Assembly (NCBI GenBank): GCA_934045075.1
Contig: OW203730.1
Span: forward strand, 9,786,692 to 9,850,691
Source: Yponomeuta sedellus
Taxonomy: Eukaryota > Arthropoda > Insecta > Lepidoptera > Yponomeutidae
Direction: 5' to 3'
DNA: 64,000 bases
Part shown: positions 23,501 through 34,049 of the stretch, one piece after another
How the letters are laid out: each line of letters begins with the position of its first letter
Numbering within the stretch: position 1 is the stretch's first letter
Made by a program: the position numbers and the translations under genes
The notes under the pieces: generated by a model
The model's database searches: none
Seen by the model: only the letters and a program-made list of their open reading frames with translations
Told to the model about the DNA's origin: nothing

Positions 23501-24324
23501 AAATCAACAGACTCAAATTATTATTGATTTGTGAACTAAAACTTTCGTAAGTACTAGACATTTTAATTTTTTATTTTATTTATTAGGCACACAAAACAGA
23601 TATTAGCCAGTACATCATCAAGATAACATTAATTAACATGTAAGACCCAGACTAATTGCCAAAACATGTGTACACAGCATGGTTACAATAATATGAAACT
23701 TAGACGAGTTACTTAAACTAACACAACATGCATTTTATGTATTCTTTTACATTCAATGAACGTTTGATCAAGTTGAGAACAAAGAAAAATTGTTACAAAG
23801 AAATTATAAGAATAAGAAGAAGAAGTCGACTATTTTTTCGGACTGATTATACTTTTTCCAAATTCAGACTTCAACATTATTGTATTGTAACTGGATAAAC
23901 TTTAAAGGAAAAATCCACAAAAATCATCCAAGACCACGGCACCTGAAAAAGTGCCGAAACGTCGAAAAATTGTAAAAATGTAATAAACGAGCATGAATCC
24001 GTCAGTTTTAATTATGTCTAGTGCTCGTGTTAGAAAATACTAAACGTAAAAGGCTTTTAGTCGGAGGAGTCCGACCAGGTTTCGCTCTGATTCGCAGAGC
24101 TTATTCATGGCGTGTAGAGATGGATCCCGCGTCCGGATCTTCGGCCCGAAGGCAGCTGCTTTCACCTTCATGTTACATTCTACTTTGACATTCCGCAAAC
24201 AATGTAAATTCTTTACGTCAAAATACATTGAATCGAATTTAATTGACTGTAGCCAAGCGCGCGAAAAACCCTAGTAAGTTTATCGGGTTACAATCCAATA
24301 ATGACCTAGATACTCGTATATAGA

Positions 24325-24645
24325 TAGAATATTCTTTATTGGACGCAGAAATTACAGTAACAGAAATTATAGAAAAATATAGTACAAATGGCGGCCTTAT
24401 TACTAAAAGAAATTTCTTCCAGGCAACCATAGACGGAGACGAGAAAAAAATTAGAGACGGGTAGTCGCTAATTCGTGCCTAGTACCTTTTAAATTTTTAG
24501 GTACCAATTAGTACCCACAGAGGAAAATGAATGAATGAATGAATGAAAATTCTTTATTGCACTTAAACAAATTTGTACAAAGGCGAGCTTAATACTATAT
24601 AGTATTTTCTTCCAGCTAACCCATAATGCGGACAGGGGAAGGGGG
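24325..24645 (-). mobile_element. Two adjacent LINE 3' tails (family G)
   Basis: First copy 24325-24440 (TATTCTTTATTGGACGCAGA, AATGGCGGCCTTATTACTAA). Second copy 24530-24645 with a TGAATGAATGAATGAA tail, TTCTTTATTGCACTTAAACA and TTTTCTTCCAGCTAACCCAT. Confidence 0.6.
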
Positions 24646-24949
24646 AAGTGATTTATTACATAACCTAGGTTAACTAAATATTACAAATATAATTTAAATA
24701 CAAATACGTATATAAAATAGCACAAAGTATATAAAATGATACTCAAATACATATTTACTGCAATCTACATACCTACATACTAATAATCAATATTACTTAC
24801 ATACAATACTATAATAATATAATAATATAATACTACATAGATACTGGATAACTCTATTGAAGCCCAAAATAGTGAAAAAGCCTAGACATACACCCAGGCG
24901 TTCCTAAACACACGTTAAATACCTATCCGTACTAAATTTCAATCTGCTT

Positions 24950-25340
24950 GCCCTAGACCGATAGTGGGCTAATAAATCAACCTCTGAAACGCAATTTCAG
25001 TTGGCACCCGCAGATAAACGTCGACCTACGACGGGAGCTCCTCAGCGGTAACCGACTGTGTCTACTACCTACGGCGTAAACGCGAGTGTTCAACGGACAC
25101 TTCGTTGCTGACTGTACGCGTGACGTATGGATGAGAGATGTGTTTACTCGGATATTCCGTTATCTGCGACATTCGCAGGTTAATGTCGCAGTCAGCGCCC
25201 CGCTCATTGTGGTGACAGCAGTAGCTGATTGAGTACTAGAGTCGTCACGAACGAATTGTCTGTTATCTATTCCAATTTATGAGGAATCTGAGGTTGGTGC
25301 CAATAAATTACCGGCAATGTCATCCACAAAGTAATTATTT
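24950..25340. other. Moderately GC-rich intronic stretch, unassigned
   Basis: Contains GTCGACCTACGACGGGAGCT and a short hairpin CTGCGACATTCGCAG (25167-25181). It looks different from the AT-rich flanks but matches no family I recognise. Confidence 0.35.
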
Positions 25341-25742
25341 TTTTTATTTGAAGATTTAGTTTAAATAAATCGCGTAAATCTTGTCCAACAGTCAGTGGGG
25401 GACCAGGGTCAGAACTTTAAGAATGCCCTCAGACAGAGATCTTTGATCTTTGAAAACAACACAAAATCTATGTTTTAAAAAAAAATTATGAAGAATTTTT
25501 GAATTATGGTTCATACATAATATTTCAGATAGAAAGTAGAGAGTAATTAAATTAATATATCTGTGAAAGAAATATCTACAAATACAACAAATATGTGTTT
25601 TGTGAACAATATTAACCTGTAAAACATATATTTTTTCACCTGCATTTGTTTTTTTGTCTTTCGACATAAAAGTCCTAGTCTGGTATAAATAAGAGTAAAT
25701 AATTTTGCCTATATACGTCCCACTGTATGGCACAGGCCCTCT

Positions 25743-25792
25743 CTCAGAGTGAGAGAGAGAGAGAGAGAGAGACGGAGAGGGAGAGGGAGTAT
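25743..25792. repeat. (GA)n microsatellite
   Basis: A run of GAGAGAGA with GGAGAGG variants. It follows CCCTCTCTCAGAGTGAGAGA, the start of a lepidopteran SINE (ACGTCCCACTG...TCTCAGAGAG), so it looks like an expansion inside a SINE fragment (about 25695-25745). Confidence 0.8.
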
Positions 25793-26111
25793 GATCAATA
25801 ATCTAATCTAATCACCAATACGAATTTCAAACACGTGCTCTTACTTTCTTACACGTGTTCGAAGGGAAGTAAACGTATTTGAAAATAACTCACTCATTTG
25901 TAATACACGAGAAAAATACAAAATACAAATACAAAATACAAAAATCTTTATTCCTTATCTTCATTATTTTTCGGTACATAGTAATTGGAGTCACCTTTTA
26001 AGCATACAATGCCTGTACTAGGTGACTCCGCTCTTCCATAGCATTAATCTCGTTTAGTTTGAGATGATATTACGAACGAAAATAATAAATAGAAAATTAA
26101 CTTAGCCAACT

Positions 26112-26165
26112 ATGTGTGTGTGTGTGTGTGTGTGTGAGGGTGTGTGTGTGTGTGTGTGTGTGTGT
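26112..26165. repeat. (TG)n microsatellite in the LINE 3' UTR
   Basis: An almost pure TG run with a GAGGG interruption. On the element's sense strand it is a CA-rich tract about 60 nt downstream of the RT stop codon. The + strand relative at 32350-33290 has a CA-rich tract in the same place. Confidence 0.9.
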
Positions 26166-26223
26166 AAGTGGGTGTGCGTGTGTTTATTTATGTGCGTGTT
26201 TGTATACAATGCATGTGTAAATA

Positions 26224-28190
26224 TTATTTTACTTGCTCTATTAGTTTTTCTGTCTCGTTATAATTTAAGCTATTTAACCATTGTATAATATTTTTTTTAC
26301 ATTCATAATATGTTTTATCGTAAATATTAATATTCTTATTTATCTTATTGTATATAAAAGATGACTGCGCGCTGTACTGCATCCTAGCAAATTTAGTCCG
26401 TGTTTTCGGAGTTTTTGCTACCATATCCTTTCTTCTTTTATTTTGTATTTTAGGGTCAAACGGTAAGCTATTGTGCTTTTTTAATAGGATTTGTAAAATG
26501 TATAATTTTCTAATGGAAAGTAAATTACTTTCTTGATATAATCTGTCTGTGGAATATCGTCTCTTTTTAAAATACATCACCTTAATTAACTTACGTTGAA
26601 CTCGTTCCAACTCAAGAAATTTCATCTTTGATGCTCCTCCCCAAATCGGTAGACAATACGTTAAAACTGATTGTACTAAAGCGATATATATCTCATTGAG
26701 GAGATTTCTAGGTGAGTCATGGTCTTTAATATTAGATATATTTCGCGGAACAACATGTCTCAGTGTTCTAAACATCCAAATTAGTTTCCGTAGTCTGGTG
26801 GCGACGTGTTCAAGGTGTAGGTGCCATGATAATCTATAGTCAACAATAACACCGAGGTACTTTGTATGCGTGACTTTTTCAAGATGAGGGCAGCTACAGG
26901 ATCCTCTGGTGATGTTGTTACAACTATGAAGCTTAATTTCAAAGTCATTACTTGGCTGTGCACGATTATTCAGGCTAAAGCAGATATAGTTTGTTTTAGA
27001 CGTATTTAACGTAAGTAAGTTATTTTCCAGCCACTGTGATATCAGAGACATTCCTCTTTCGGCATTGTCTTTCACGGTTTCCCAAGAATCTCCGCGAAAC
27101 ACAACGGCAGTGTCATCAGCGTAGGCAAATGTTGCGGCGTTTTCAATGCAGAGGTTGCAGAGGTCATTTATATAGACTAGGAATAAAGTAGGACCAAGCA
27201 CGCTTCCTTGAGGAACACCGTGAGTTGTTGCTGTGTCCCCACTTGTGTGTTGTCCTAGCTTAACTCTTTGTTTCCTATTTGTCAGATAGTCTTTGAAGAG
27301 TTCAAGAGGAATGCCTCTAATTCCAATGGCTTCCAACTTTCGTACAAGGATTGGGAGAGAAACGGTGTCGAAGGCTTTTTTAAGGTCTAAGAACACTGAT
27401 AGACATTTAAGTCCTTTGTCAAGATGTTCAGTTACAAGAGAGGTCAAGGCCAGAACTGCATCTTCAGTTGATCTTCCTTGTCTAAATCCAAACTGTGCTG
27501 ATGAAATTATATGAAATTTGTCAAGGTAATTTAATAGTCTGACGTTAATTAACTTTTCCAAAATTTTAGATATTGCCGGTAACACTGAAATAGGCCGGTA
27601 ATTGTTGACATCGTTTCTCTCCCCGTCCTTGAACACAGGGGTAACTATCGATCGCTTGAGCGGTTCCGGGAAAATTCCCTTTGTGAAACAAAGGTTGGCC
27701 AAGTGTGATATGATCGGTGTGACTTCCTTACTAACAAACTTTAGATATTTGGTTGTTACATTGTCATAACCAGGGGCACTACTAGGTTTTAGGCTCATTA
27801 GGACTCTATTCACTTCTTCAGGGTCCGTATCTATCAATACAAAAGAATTGGGATGTGATTCTAGTCGCTTAAGGTAGTCGTTCGGGTCATGTTTTAACCT
27901 TGATTGAATTTTTTGTGCGAGTTCCTTTCCTATATTTGTGAAATATTTATTTACATGATCGGTAGCCTCTGAAGGTGATGGTTTTGAGTTGATCAATTCG
28001 TTAGCATGGTTTTTTGTTTTATTAGTATACGTAATTAGTTTAATATTTTTCCATAAAGATTTATTGTCTTTCGTCGACTTAGCAAGTAGTTCTCTTTCAT
28101 ATTTTCTTTTTATTTTTTTGATAAGGTTATTGCAATGGTTCCTATAACGCGAATAAGTTATTTTTAAGATTTGATCTAATGGGTCGTTGC
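26224..28190 (-). pseudogene. LINE ORF2 C-terminal part: reverse transcriptase
   Basis: The open frame runs upstream of 27996 to the frameshift near 28195. It includes YSRYRNHCNNLIKK and a TTG-started stretch of 590 residues. Counted from 27996, the RT motifs are NNYRPISVLP (131-140), AQFGFRQGRST (167-177), FLDLKKAFDTV (202-212), HGVPQGSVLGP (259-269) and the catalytic AYADDTAVVF (291-300). A thumb and a C-terminal segment follow, with TKYLGVIVD and LPIWGGA. The frame ends ECKKNIIQWLNSLNYNETEK then LIEQVK and stop. The catalytic aspartates are present. It is in a different frame from the endonuclease, so this copy is not expected to make a full ORF2 protein unless the shift is a sequencing error. 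Confidence 0.9.
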
Positions 28191-29218
28191 GTTGTTTTTT
28201 TTTGTAATTTATTTCTATTTCTAATACATCGGAGGATTCCCGGAGTAATCCATGGTTTAATTATACGTTTGCTTTTTGGAATATGTAGTGTTGTTGTATT
28301 TTTATTCATTGAGTCTATTAGTTTACTTATTAATCGATGAGTTATTAAATGTGGGTCATCACAGAATAGTAACTCAGGTAGGTTAGATTCTTGAAGGGAT
28401 TTTACAGCTTTTTCAAAGTCAAGTTTAGTAGTTATTTTATTTATAGTTTGCCTTGATTTTTGTTTTGATATAGATAGGAAAGTAGTATAATGGTCTGTAG
28501 TAGTAGTGTGTAAAATTGCTATAAATGCCGAAAACTTCTTTTTGTTTATATTCAACATAAAATGATCTAAGCAATTTTTTTCTCTTGTAGGTAGAGTATG
28601 TCCCGGGAGTATGCCGTGTTCTGCTAGTGTGTTGAGATAATGTTGTCTGTTTTTATGTTCTAAAGATGGTTCAAAGGGCTTAGGTTTAATGTTTATGTTT
28701 ATATCACCCGCGATCACAAGGTTTTTTTGAGTTTTTAGTGTCTGTAGATGGGCATTTAGCGAGTTAGTGAAGCCATCAGCGTTTGTGTTCGAGGGTGAGC
28801 GGTAAATACATAGCAAAATATTTCCGAGTATGTCTAGCTGAAGGCAAGACGCATGTGTAAGTTTTATTTCTTTAATGTTGTGCTTTAGAGTATTTTTTAC
28901 GTACACTGCTACTCCATCATTTTGATTTAACTGGCACGTAGTAGTGTATGAGCTGTAGTTTTTTAGTTCAGGTATAGGTTTGGTTTTGTTTAGTCTGCAT
29001 TCTGTAAAAATTATTATGTCTGTTTCAAATTTAAGACTTGAAAGAGTAAGCAAAAAGTCATCGAAGTTGCAGTATATGCTTCTAATATTTTGGGAGATGA
29101 TTTTGAGATCGCAATTTTTAGTTTGTACGTATTTTGGAAGCTCAGTACAATCACATTCGATAGAACGCGCTACATCTAAGCTGTCAATTTCCATTAAGGT
29201 TTGTAGAGTTTCATCCAT
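28142..29218 (-). pseudogene. LINE ORF2 N-terminal part: APE-type endonuclease
   Basis: The 358-residue frame carries the exonuclease-endonuclease-phosphatase fold that nicks target DNA for LINE insertion. The motifs are in order: asparagine in KIISQNIRSI (about residue 44), catalytic glutamate in IIFTECRLNK (about 73), YRSPSN (139-144), LVIAGDININI (167-177), LDHFML (217-222) and the closing TDHYTTFL (241-248). The frame should run on into the reverse transcriptase but leaves the conserved reading at a run of nine T on the + strand (28195-28203). After this point its last residues (TTQRPIRSNL...) are out of frame. I read this as one base gained in a homopolymer. No other stop is seen in the domain. 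Confidence 0.85.
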
Positions 29219-29567
29219 TTTGTAGTGAGTTAGAATTATCAGTCGTCACTGCATAGCTTGTAAGAAAAAATGGTTTTATATAGCAAGGTGCATGAATTAA
29301 GTTATTTTTATATTTTTTTGCATAATTTATGGTGTATTTGTTTATTTGTGTGGTAGTTTTTGTAGTAGTGTAATTGTATATTTGTTTTGAGGTGTGCAAT
29401 AAGTGTGTGTGAAATTGGTTTGGCTGAGATAAAGGAAAATAGAGCTTATAACTAAGTTCAAAAAGATACAAAAGAAATACATTTTTAAGCATGCAAAATG
29501 TAGCGAATTTCTCAGAGCCGCTGTGATAATAATCCCGTCCGTTTAGAGTACAGTATAGGGCAAATAG

Positions 29568-29993
29568 TCATTCCTCCAGTAACAGCTTGTGGATTTGCTC
29601 CTCGCTTTTTATTCTTATATAAGGCGAGTTATCGCTTTTTCGGAGATAAACTTTGCCATAGGCTGTCCAGCAAAATTTATAACCTTTAGATTTCGCAAGG
29701 TCTCTTGCTAAGAAGTGTAAGCGAGATCCTGTGGCTGTTAGATGCTCTGAGAGAAATACGGGAGTGTCTTCTTGCGTTTTCAGGCCAAGATGCTTGGCAC
29801 ACAGCTTTGCCTTGTGTTTAATGTTAAAAGATCTTCCCATTCTCAGAAGTTCCACCTTAAGCATTGTTGATCCAGTTTCCACGATGATCGGTGTATTTTG
29901 CTTCTCCGGGGTTTTTCCACGTACTCTATAGATGTCCTTGATATCTGACCTGTTCATCTTGCAATCTATGTTTTGCGAAAGGTACATAACCAT
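29568..29993 (-). pseudogene. LINE ORF1 C-terminal part with baculovirus FP25K-like domain
   Basis: A frame of 141 residues begins MVMYLSQNIDCKMNRSDIKD and ends IHKLLLEE. The order is: a short segment with IKDIYRVRGK, a segment with I-V-x-x-G-S-x-M-L-K-x-E-L-L, then VFLSEHLTAT, HFLARDLAKSKGYKFCWTAY, and a VYLRKSDNSPYIRIKSEE ending. The pattern of seeding hydrophobics, E-H-L-T, a helix with K-x-K-G-Y-K, G-K-V-Y-L-R-K and an I-x-I-K-S finish matches the FP_C-type domain found in many insect LINE ORF1 proteins. The usual N-terminal zinc-finger or coiled-coil half is absent, and a stop codon precedes the first methionine. The function in the intact protein would be binding LINE RNA. This is domain recognition from memory. 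Confidence 0.6.
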
Positions 29994-30113
29994 TTCGAAA
30001 TGTTTTAGATCTCAAACAAAAAACGTATCAGGACCGAACTCAGGGACCGGAGTGGTTCACCCTCCATCCTAGTTCGTCAGTGCACTCAGTATTACTGGAT
30101 TACGTGGAATTGC

Positions 30114-30470
30114 TCGTAGCCCCAGCTGCCTGAGTGATCTTAAATGATCACGAAGGTTAAGCAACACAGGGCGCGTTCAGTGCATGGATGGGTAAATCGT
30201 CTATGACCAACGCTAGTAGCATTTTTCCGAGCGGTTTCGAAATTCGCCAACGTTATGCAGTTGGTGCTAGTTGATGGCAGTCGTAAAGCCTAGTCAGAGG
30301 CCTTAGGGCGGCTTGAAAACTTCTGACAGTAATACCAGCCACTAGTCTTACAAACCTCCACAAATCCGGACTTGGCCTTGACTTGGTGGAGTAAGGCATA
30401 TACCATCCTAAGGGAAGAGACCCGTGCCCCTCGATGGGCACATAATGGGTTGATGACTATGATGATGATG
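30114..30470 (+). mobile_element. Family C SINE with 5S-like head
   Basis: GATCACGAAGGTTAAGCAAC, CAGGGCGCGTTCAGTGCATG and GATGGGTAAATCG closely follow 5S rRNA boxes A to C. The body follows to GGGCACATAATGGGTTGATG and a GATGATGATG tail. It abuts the 5' end of the LINE at about 30005. Confidence 0.8.
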
Positions 30471-31067
30471 TGGCAAAATCTGTACAACACAATAAACAAA
30501 TCGCCACACATTTATCGTAAGGGTAAGTCAGTAAATTAATTACTCAGCTATTGAGGCTTTTTTTACTTTCTTTCTTATCATGTTGCGTAGCTATTCTTGC
30601 ATAGGTACCGCAAAAATACGCAGAGATTAAGTTTACATCAAAACAATTTCAATAGGCCAATTTATGCCGAGTGCAAAGTGACATTTTTTTCATCCGAAAT
30701 AAGCCTTATCAGTTTTCCAGCTACCGCCTATTTTCCAGCAAGATCGCCGAAAAGTTTCGCGACGCCCGAATTTATGTGCTGACATGTTGTGCCTTGACAA
30801 TTTATGCGAATGCCTCCGTGTACAGTGTACAATATACGTAAATTACGCACGTGTTAAATTACGCAGTGTACATACGCGCTAAGCACATAATGCCTAGGAA
30901 TACACGAGGTTATTACGCTAATACAGAAAGGTTCTGTCACGTTTGGAGCATTGTTTCACTTTGGCACAAACTAGTTTGGCGATCCAAAACGATCCGGTTC
31001 ATCAGTCCATATCCATCCACTGCCGGACATAGGCTTAGCCCACGTAACACCACGTCTTTCTGTTCTC

Positions 31068-31337
31068 GGTCTTCTTCTTCAGGCTATATTAGTGCACTGC
31101 TGGACATAGCCCTCCCCTCATGAGCGCCATAGCGCAAGGTTGTGCCATCATTGGGGGGTAATGCCCATAATCCACACGCTGGGCATGCGAATTGGGGATC
31201 GCAGTTTAGTGGAATTGTACTGCAGGGGGCGCTGCTGCCCACCCCCAGATTTGCGTCCCTTAGTCGCCTTTTACGACACCCGCGGGAAGAATTTGGCTTG
31301 GTGCTATTCTCTAGGCCGACACCACACAGCATGTTCT
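31068..31337 (-). mobile_element. Family E LINE 3' end
   Basis: CTTCTTCTTCAGGCTATATT, TTGTGCCATCATTGGGGGGT, CGCCTTTTACGACACCCGCG and GCCGACACCACACAGCATG. Several small frames here are repeats of the element. Confidence 0.75.
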
Positions 31338-32147
31338 CGGTCATCCGGAACTAACTACTTGTCCCCGCCTGCGTCTTATTCGAAATACTACTCCAAATTG
31401 CTAAATGATTGGTTAATAACGTAGCCTATAGGTACCTATACTATGGTAAAAGAATACTTTCTCGTTAGTTTTATGTGAAACTTTTGCTATTATTTGTAGT
31501 ACTGTTCTGCTATTGTTGGTATTTTATTTATGTCCTGTCCGTATATTGTTAAACCTATAAATGTATTTATATAAAATAAATATTTTTACATCACTTTCTA
31601 TTTATGTATATTATTTGTTTGATCTATTTACAGTTAGTATAATAATTTTCTTATTTAGGCGTGTATTATTCATATGTTACCGAAAAAATTTATTTATTTG
31701 TACATCTACTTTTGTTAACGCCATCTGTGGTCGCGGCAAAGACGTCGAAGGAAGCTATTATAGATAAATATCTGCGAGGTTTCCGCAACACTCACTAGGT
31801 GGCTCTGCCTGAGATGGTGCTGCCACCCGTGTTAGTTTTTAAGTTTCTTTCATTCAAATTCTGACTGTCGAGTAATAAACGATTTTTTGAAGAGAGAATT
31901 TTTTAATAATATTTTGACCCGTTACAGTCAGCCTACATTAAAATATTTAAAGAGGAGAGAAGAGGAGAAGGAAGGAGAGAAGACTGACTTCGCAGAGAAG
32001 CACGAGAGCTTTACCAACTTTCTTCTTCAATATATTGCTCCACTTCGTCCAAAGGTTGTCTGGAAGAGATTACTATTGATGATAATGCCGCCGTCTGTAA
32101 TCTTAAGTTAAAAAATATCTGTTAATTTCTGTTTTTTATGTACAACT

Positions 32148-32336
32148 AGATGACCCAGCGAACTTCGTACCGCCTAACAGTCGATTCTTTAATTTTTTTT
32201 TTATTTTCTCTCCGTCTGAACCATCCTCGTACTTCAAGGAATATTCTAAAAAAGAATTAGTGAAATCGGTTCAGCTGCTCTTGAGATTTGCGTTTACCAA
32301 CACATTCAGCCATTCATTTTTATATTATATACCTTA
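32148..32336 (+). mobile_element. RTE-like LINE 3' end
   Basis: CTAGATGACCCAGCGAACTT, CGTACCGCCTAACAGTCG, GTGAAATCGGTTCAGCTGCT and TTCATTTTTATATTATATAC. Confidence 0.65.
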
Positions 32337-32349
32337 TGACCTGTATAAG

Positions 32350-33290
32350 GAGAGTAACTATTGTGTGTTATTTTAAGATTTCACAAAAATTCAATAAGCA
32401 CGCTAGTTCTCCCCAACAGATCCCAAAGGGTAATATTATGGCCATGTCCTAGGATAAGGAGTGAATTTGCACGTAGGTCACAATACTACTTAGCGCCATT
32501 TTTGTACTCAAACGCCAACAGGCAACTCATCATTATGGGAGGCAGCAGGTTCAATTGTAAAAAGAAAATCACACAGTGGCTTATTGGTTTGGACTATACT
32601 CAAAGTGAAAATTTGTTAAGGAGAGAGGCGTAGACTGTGTTTGTATCTCGACCTATATCTCGACGTATATTCTTATTCACCCACATACACGTGTACCCTG
32701 ACATACATAGTCACACTCATAAACTTCTAGACACACACACACCCACACACACACACACACACACACACAAACAAACCAACACACAAACAAACAAACACAC
32801 AAACAAACAAACAAACAAACAAACAAACAAACAAACAAACAAACAAACCAACAAACAAACACCCACACACCGCACTTTTGAGTATGCATGCACGCACAGT
32901 GCAGTTGTTATCAACTCATAGAGTTGAAATGGGTTTTATTATCTAATTTAAATATCAAATTTTTGTTATGTCGCAATTGAAAGCCTGTAACATGTCAGTA
33001 TTTTTAATTTTGTGGCCATGTTTTGATTTTTTTTTTAAATACTTTCGCCGAGCATTAAAATGATGAGGATTTTAATTCAAATAAACTATTGTATAATTTT
33101 ATCTAAAATATCTTCTGTTTCATTATTGGAAGAGACTAGCTTGCACGACACAGGGAACCCTAGTGTGCAAGTTAGGGTAAGAAAATGACAAATACTCATT
33201 GTACAATTTTATTAATTTTGTGATGAAAATGTTATTTGTCAACAATGTATTAAACCTAATTGATAATAATAAAACTTAAAAAAAAAAAAA
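32350..33290 (+). mobile_element. 5'-truncated LINE fragment, relative of the - strand LINE
   Basis: The frame ending at 32633 finishes FNCKKKITQWLIGLDYTQSE then NLLRREA and stop. It aligns with the end of the - strand reverse transcriptase (YECKKNIIQWLNSLNYNETE). Upstream residues such as RSEFARRSQYYLAPFLY align with TKFARMQYSAQSSFIY of the same protein. The 3' UTR contains a CA and CAAA-rich tract (32730-32872), and the copy appears to end in an A-run near 33278-33289. Truncation is near 32350. It is flanked on both sides by direct RTE-like tail copies (32148-32336, 33296-33477). Confidence 0.65.
32730..32872. repeat. (CA)n/(CAAA)n simple repeat
   Basis: A CA run merging into repeated ACAA/CAAA units, about 100 bp after the LINE stop codon. 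It creates spurious frames of repeated HT, NKQT or VCLF residues on both strands. Confidence 0.95.
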
Positions 33291-33292
33291 TA

Positions 33293-33478
33293 TAGACTAG
33301 CTGGCCCAGCGAACTTCGTACCGCCTAACAGTCAATTCTTTATTTTTTTCTCTCCGTAAGAACCATCCTTGTTCAAGGAATATTCTAAAAAAAGAATTAG
33401 CGAAATCGGTTCAGATGCTCTCGAGATTGGCGCTTACCAACACATTTAGTGATTCATTTTTATATTATAGAAGATAAA
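33293..33478 (+). mobile_element. RTE-like LINE 3' end
   Basis: GACTAGCTGGCCCAGCGAAC, GAAATCGGTTCAGATGCTCT, TTCATTTTTATATTATAGAA. Direct to the copy at 32148. Confidence 0.65.
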
Positions 33479-33519
33479 GTGTCTTCTATCTCTATCTATC
33501 TATACGTCGAACTGTAGGT

Positions 33520-33785
33520 CACAGAACTTTTCTCCGAGAGAGAGTATGTACTAAGTGACCACGCGTAGCCTCCTTGGATTGGCAATTTCAAGCGCTGAGG
33601 TATGTGAACACCTCACACACTCAGGTATTTTCAGGATGTTTTCCTTCACAGTTAGCGATTGGTATTGCTGCTATAACTTCACAAATGTACGTAACTTAGA
33701 AGACAAAGTAGTACATGCTGGGATTCGTACCCACAACCTTCCGAATACGAAGTCGAAGTTGCACCGCTCCGCTACTACCGCCATA
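33520..33785 (-). mobile_element. Family D SINE
   Basis: TTTTCTCCGAGAGAGAGTAT, TGGCAATTTCAAGCGCTGAG, ATAACTTCACAAATGTACGT, GGGATTCGTACCCACAACCT. Confidence 0.75.
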
Positions 33786-34049
33786 ATGTCTTGTCTACTA
33801 CAAGGCAATCTTTTTTTCTTAAGTATATATAAATAACTTCAAGAATTATTTCTTTGTCATCATAAGATTTTTGCTAAAGTACAAGTTTTTTTCATATATT
33901 AACTTTGGTTGCAAGAATTGGGTAAATAAGGGTTCTCAAATTTAGAGGAGAGGAACACTATCCAACATTATTATTATTAAAATGATAATAATGAAAGTAA
34001 TTCACAGAACTTAAAGCTAGTTTAAGTTCTGTAGATTACTTTCCTGTAA

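Larger units (their letters stand above)
25911..30005 (-). mobile_element. Non-LTR (LINE) retrotransposon, 5'-truncated, CR1/L2/Daphne-like
   Basis: Reading the - strand, the element has an ORF1 C-terminal part (29993-29568), a spacer of about 350 nt, an endonuclease frame (29218-28142), a reverse transcriptase frame (to 26224), a 3' UTR with a CA-rich block (about 26165-26112), and a 3' tail of TTTGTATT-type repeats at about 25965-25911. The tail and the EN-RT order define a LINE. The 5' part of ORF1 is missing: an in-frame stop lies directly upstream of the ORF1 methionine, so the copy is probably truncated near 30005. ORF2 carries only one obvious frameshift, which suggests a fairly recent insertion. 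The clade is judged from RT style and the FP-type ORF1 and is tentative. Confidence 0.85.

Noticed and set aside
25392..25733. A 113-residue - strand protein
   Set aside because: AT-rich, no domain, no splice context; it lies in the sequence beside the LINE 3' end and has no support.
32637..32921. Proteins rich in HT, NKQT or VCLF on both strands
   Set aside because: They are translations of the CA/CAAA simple repeat.
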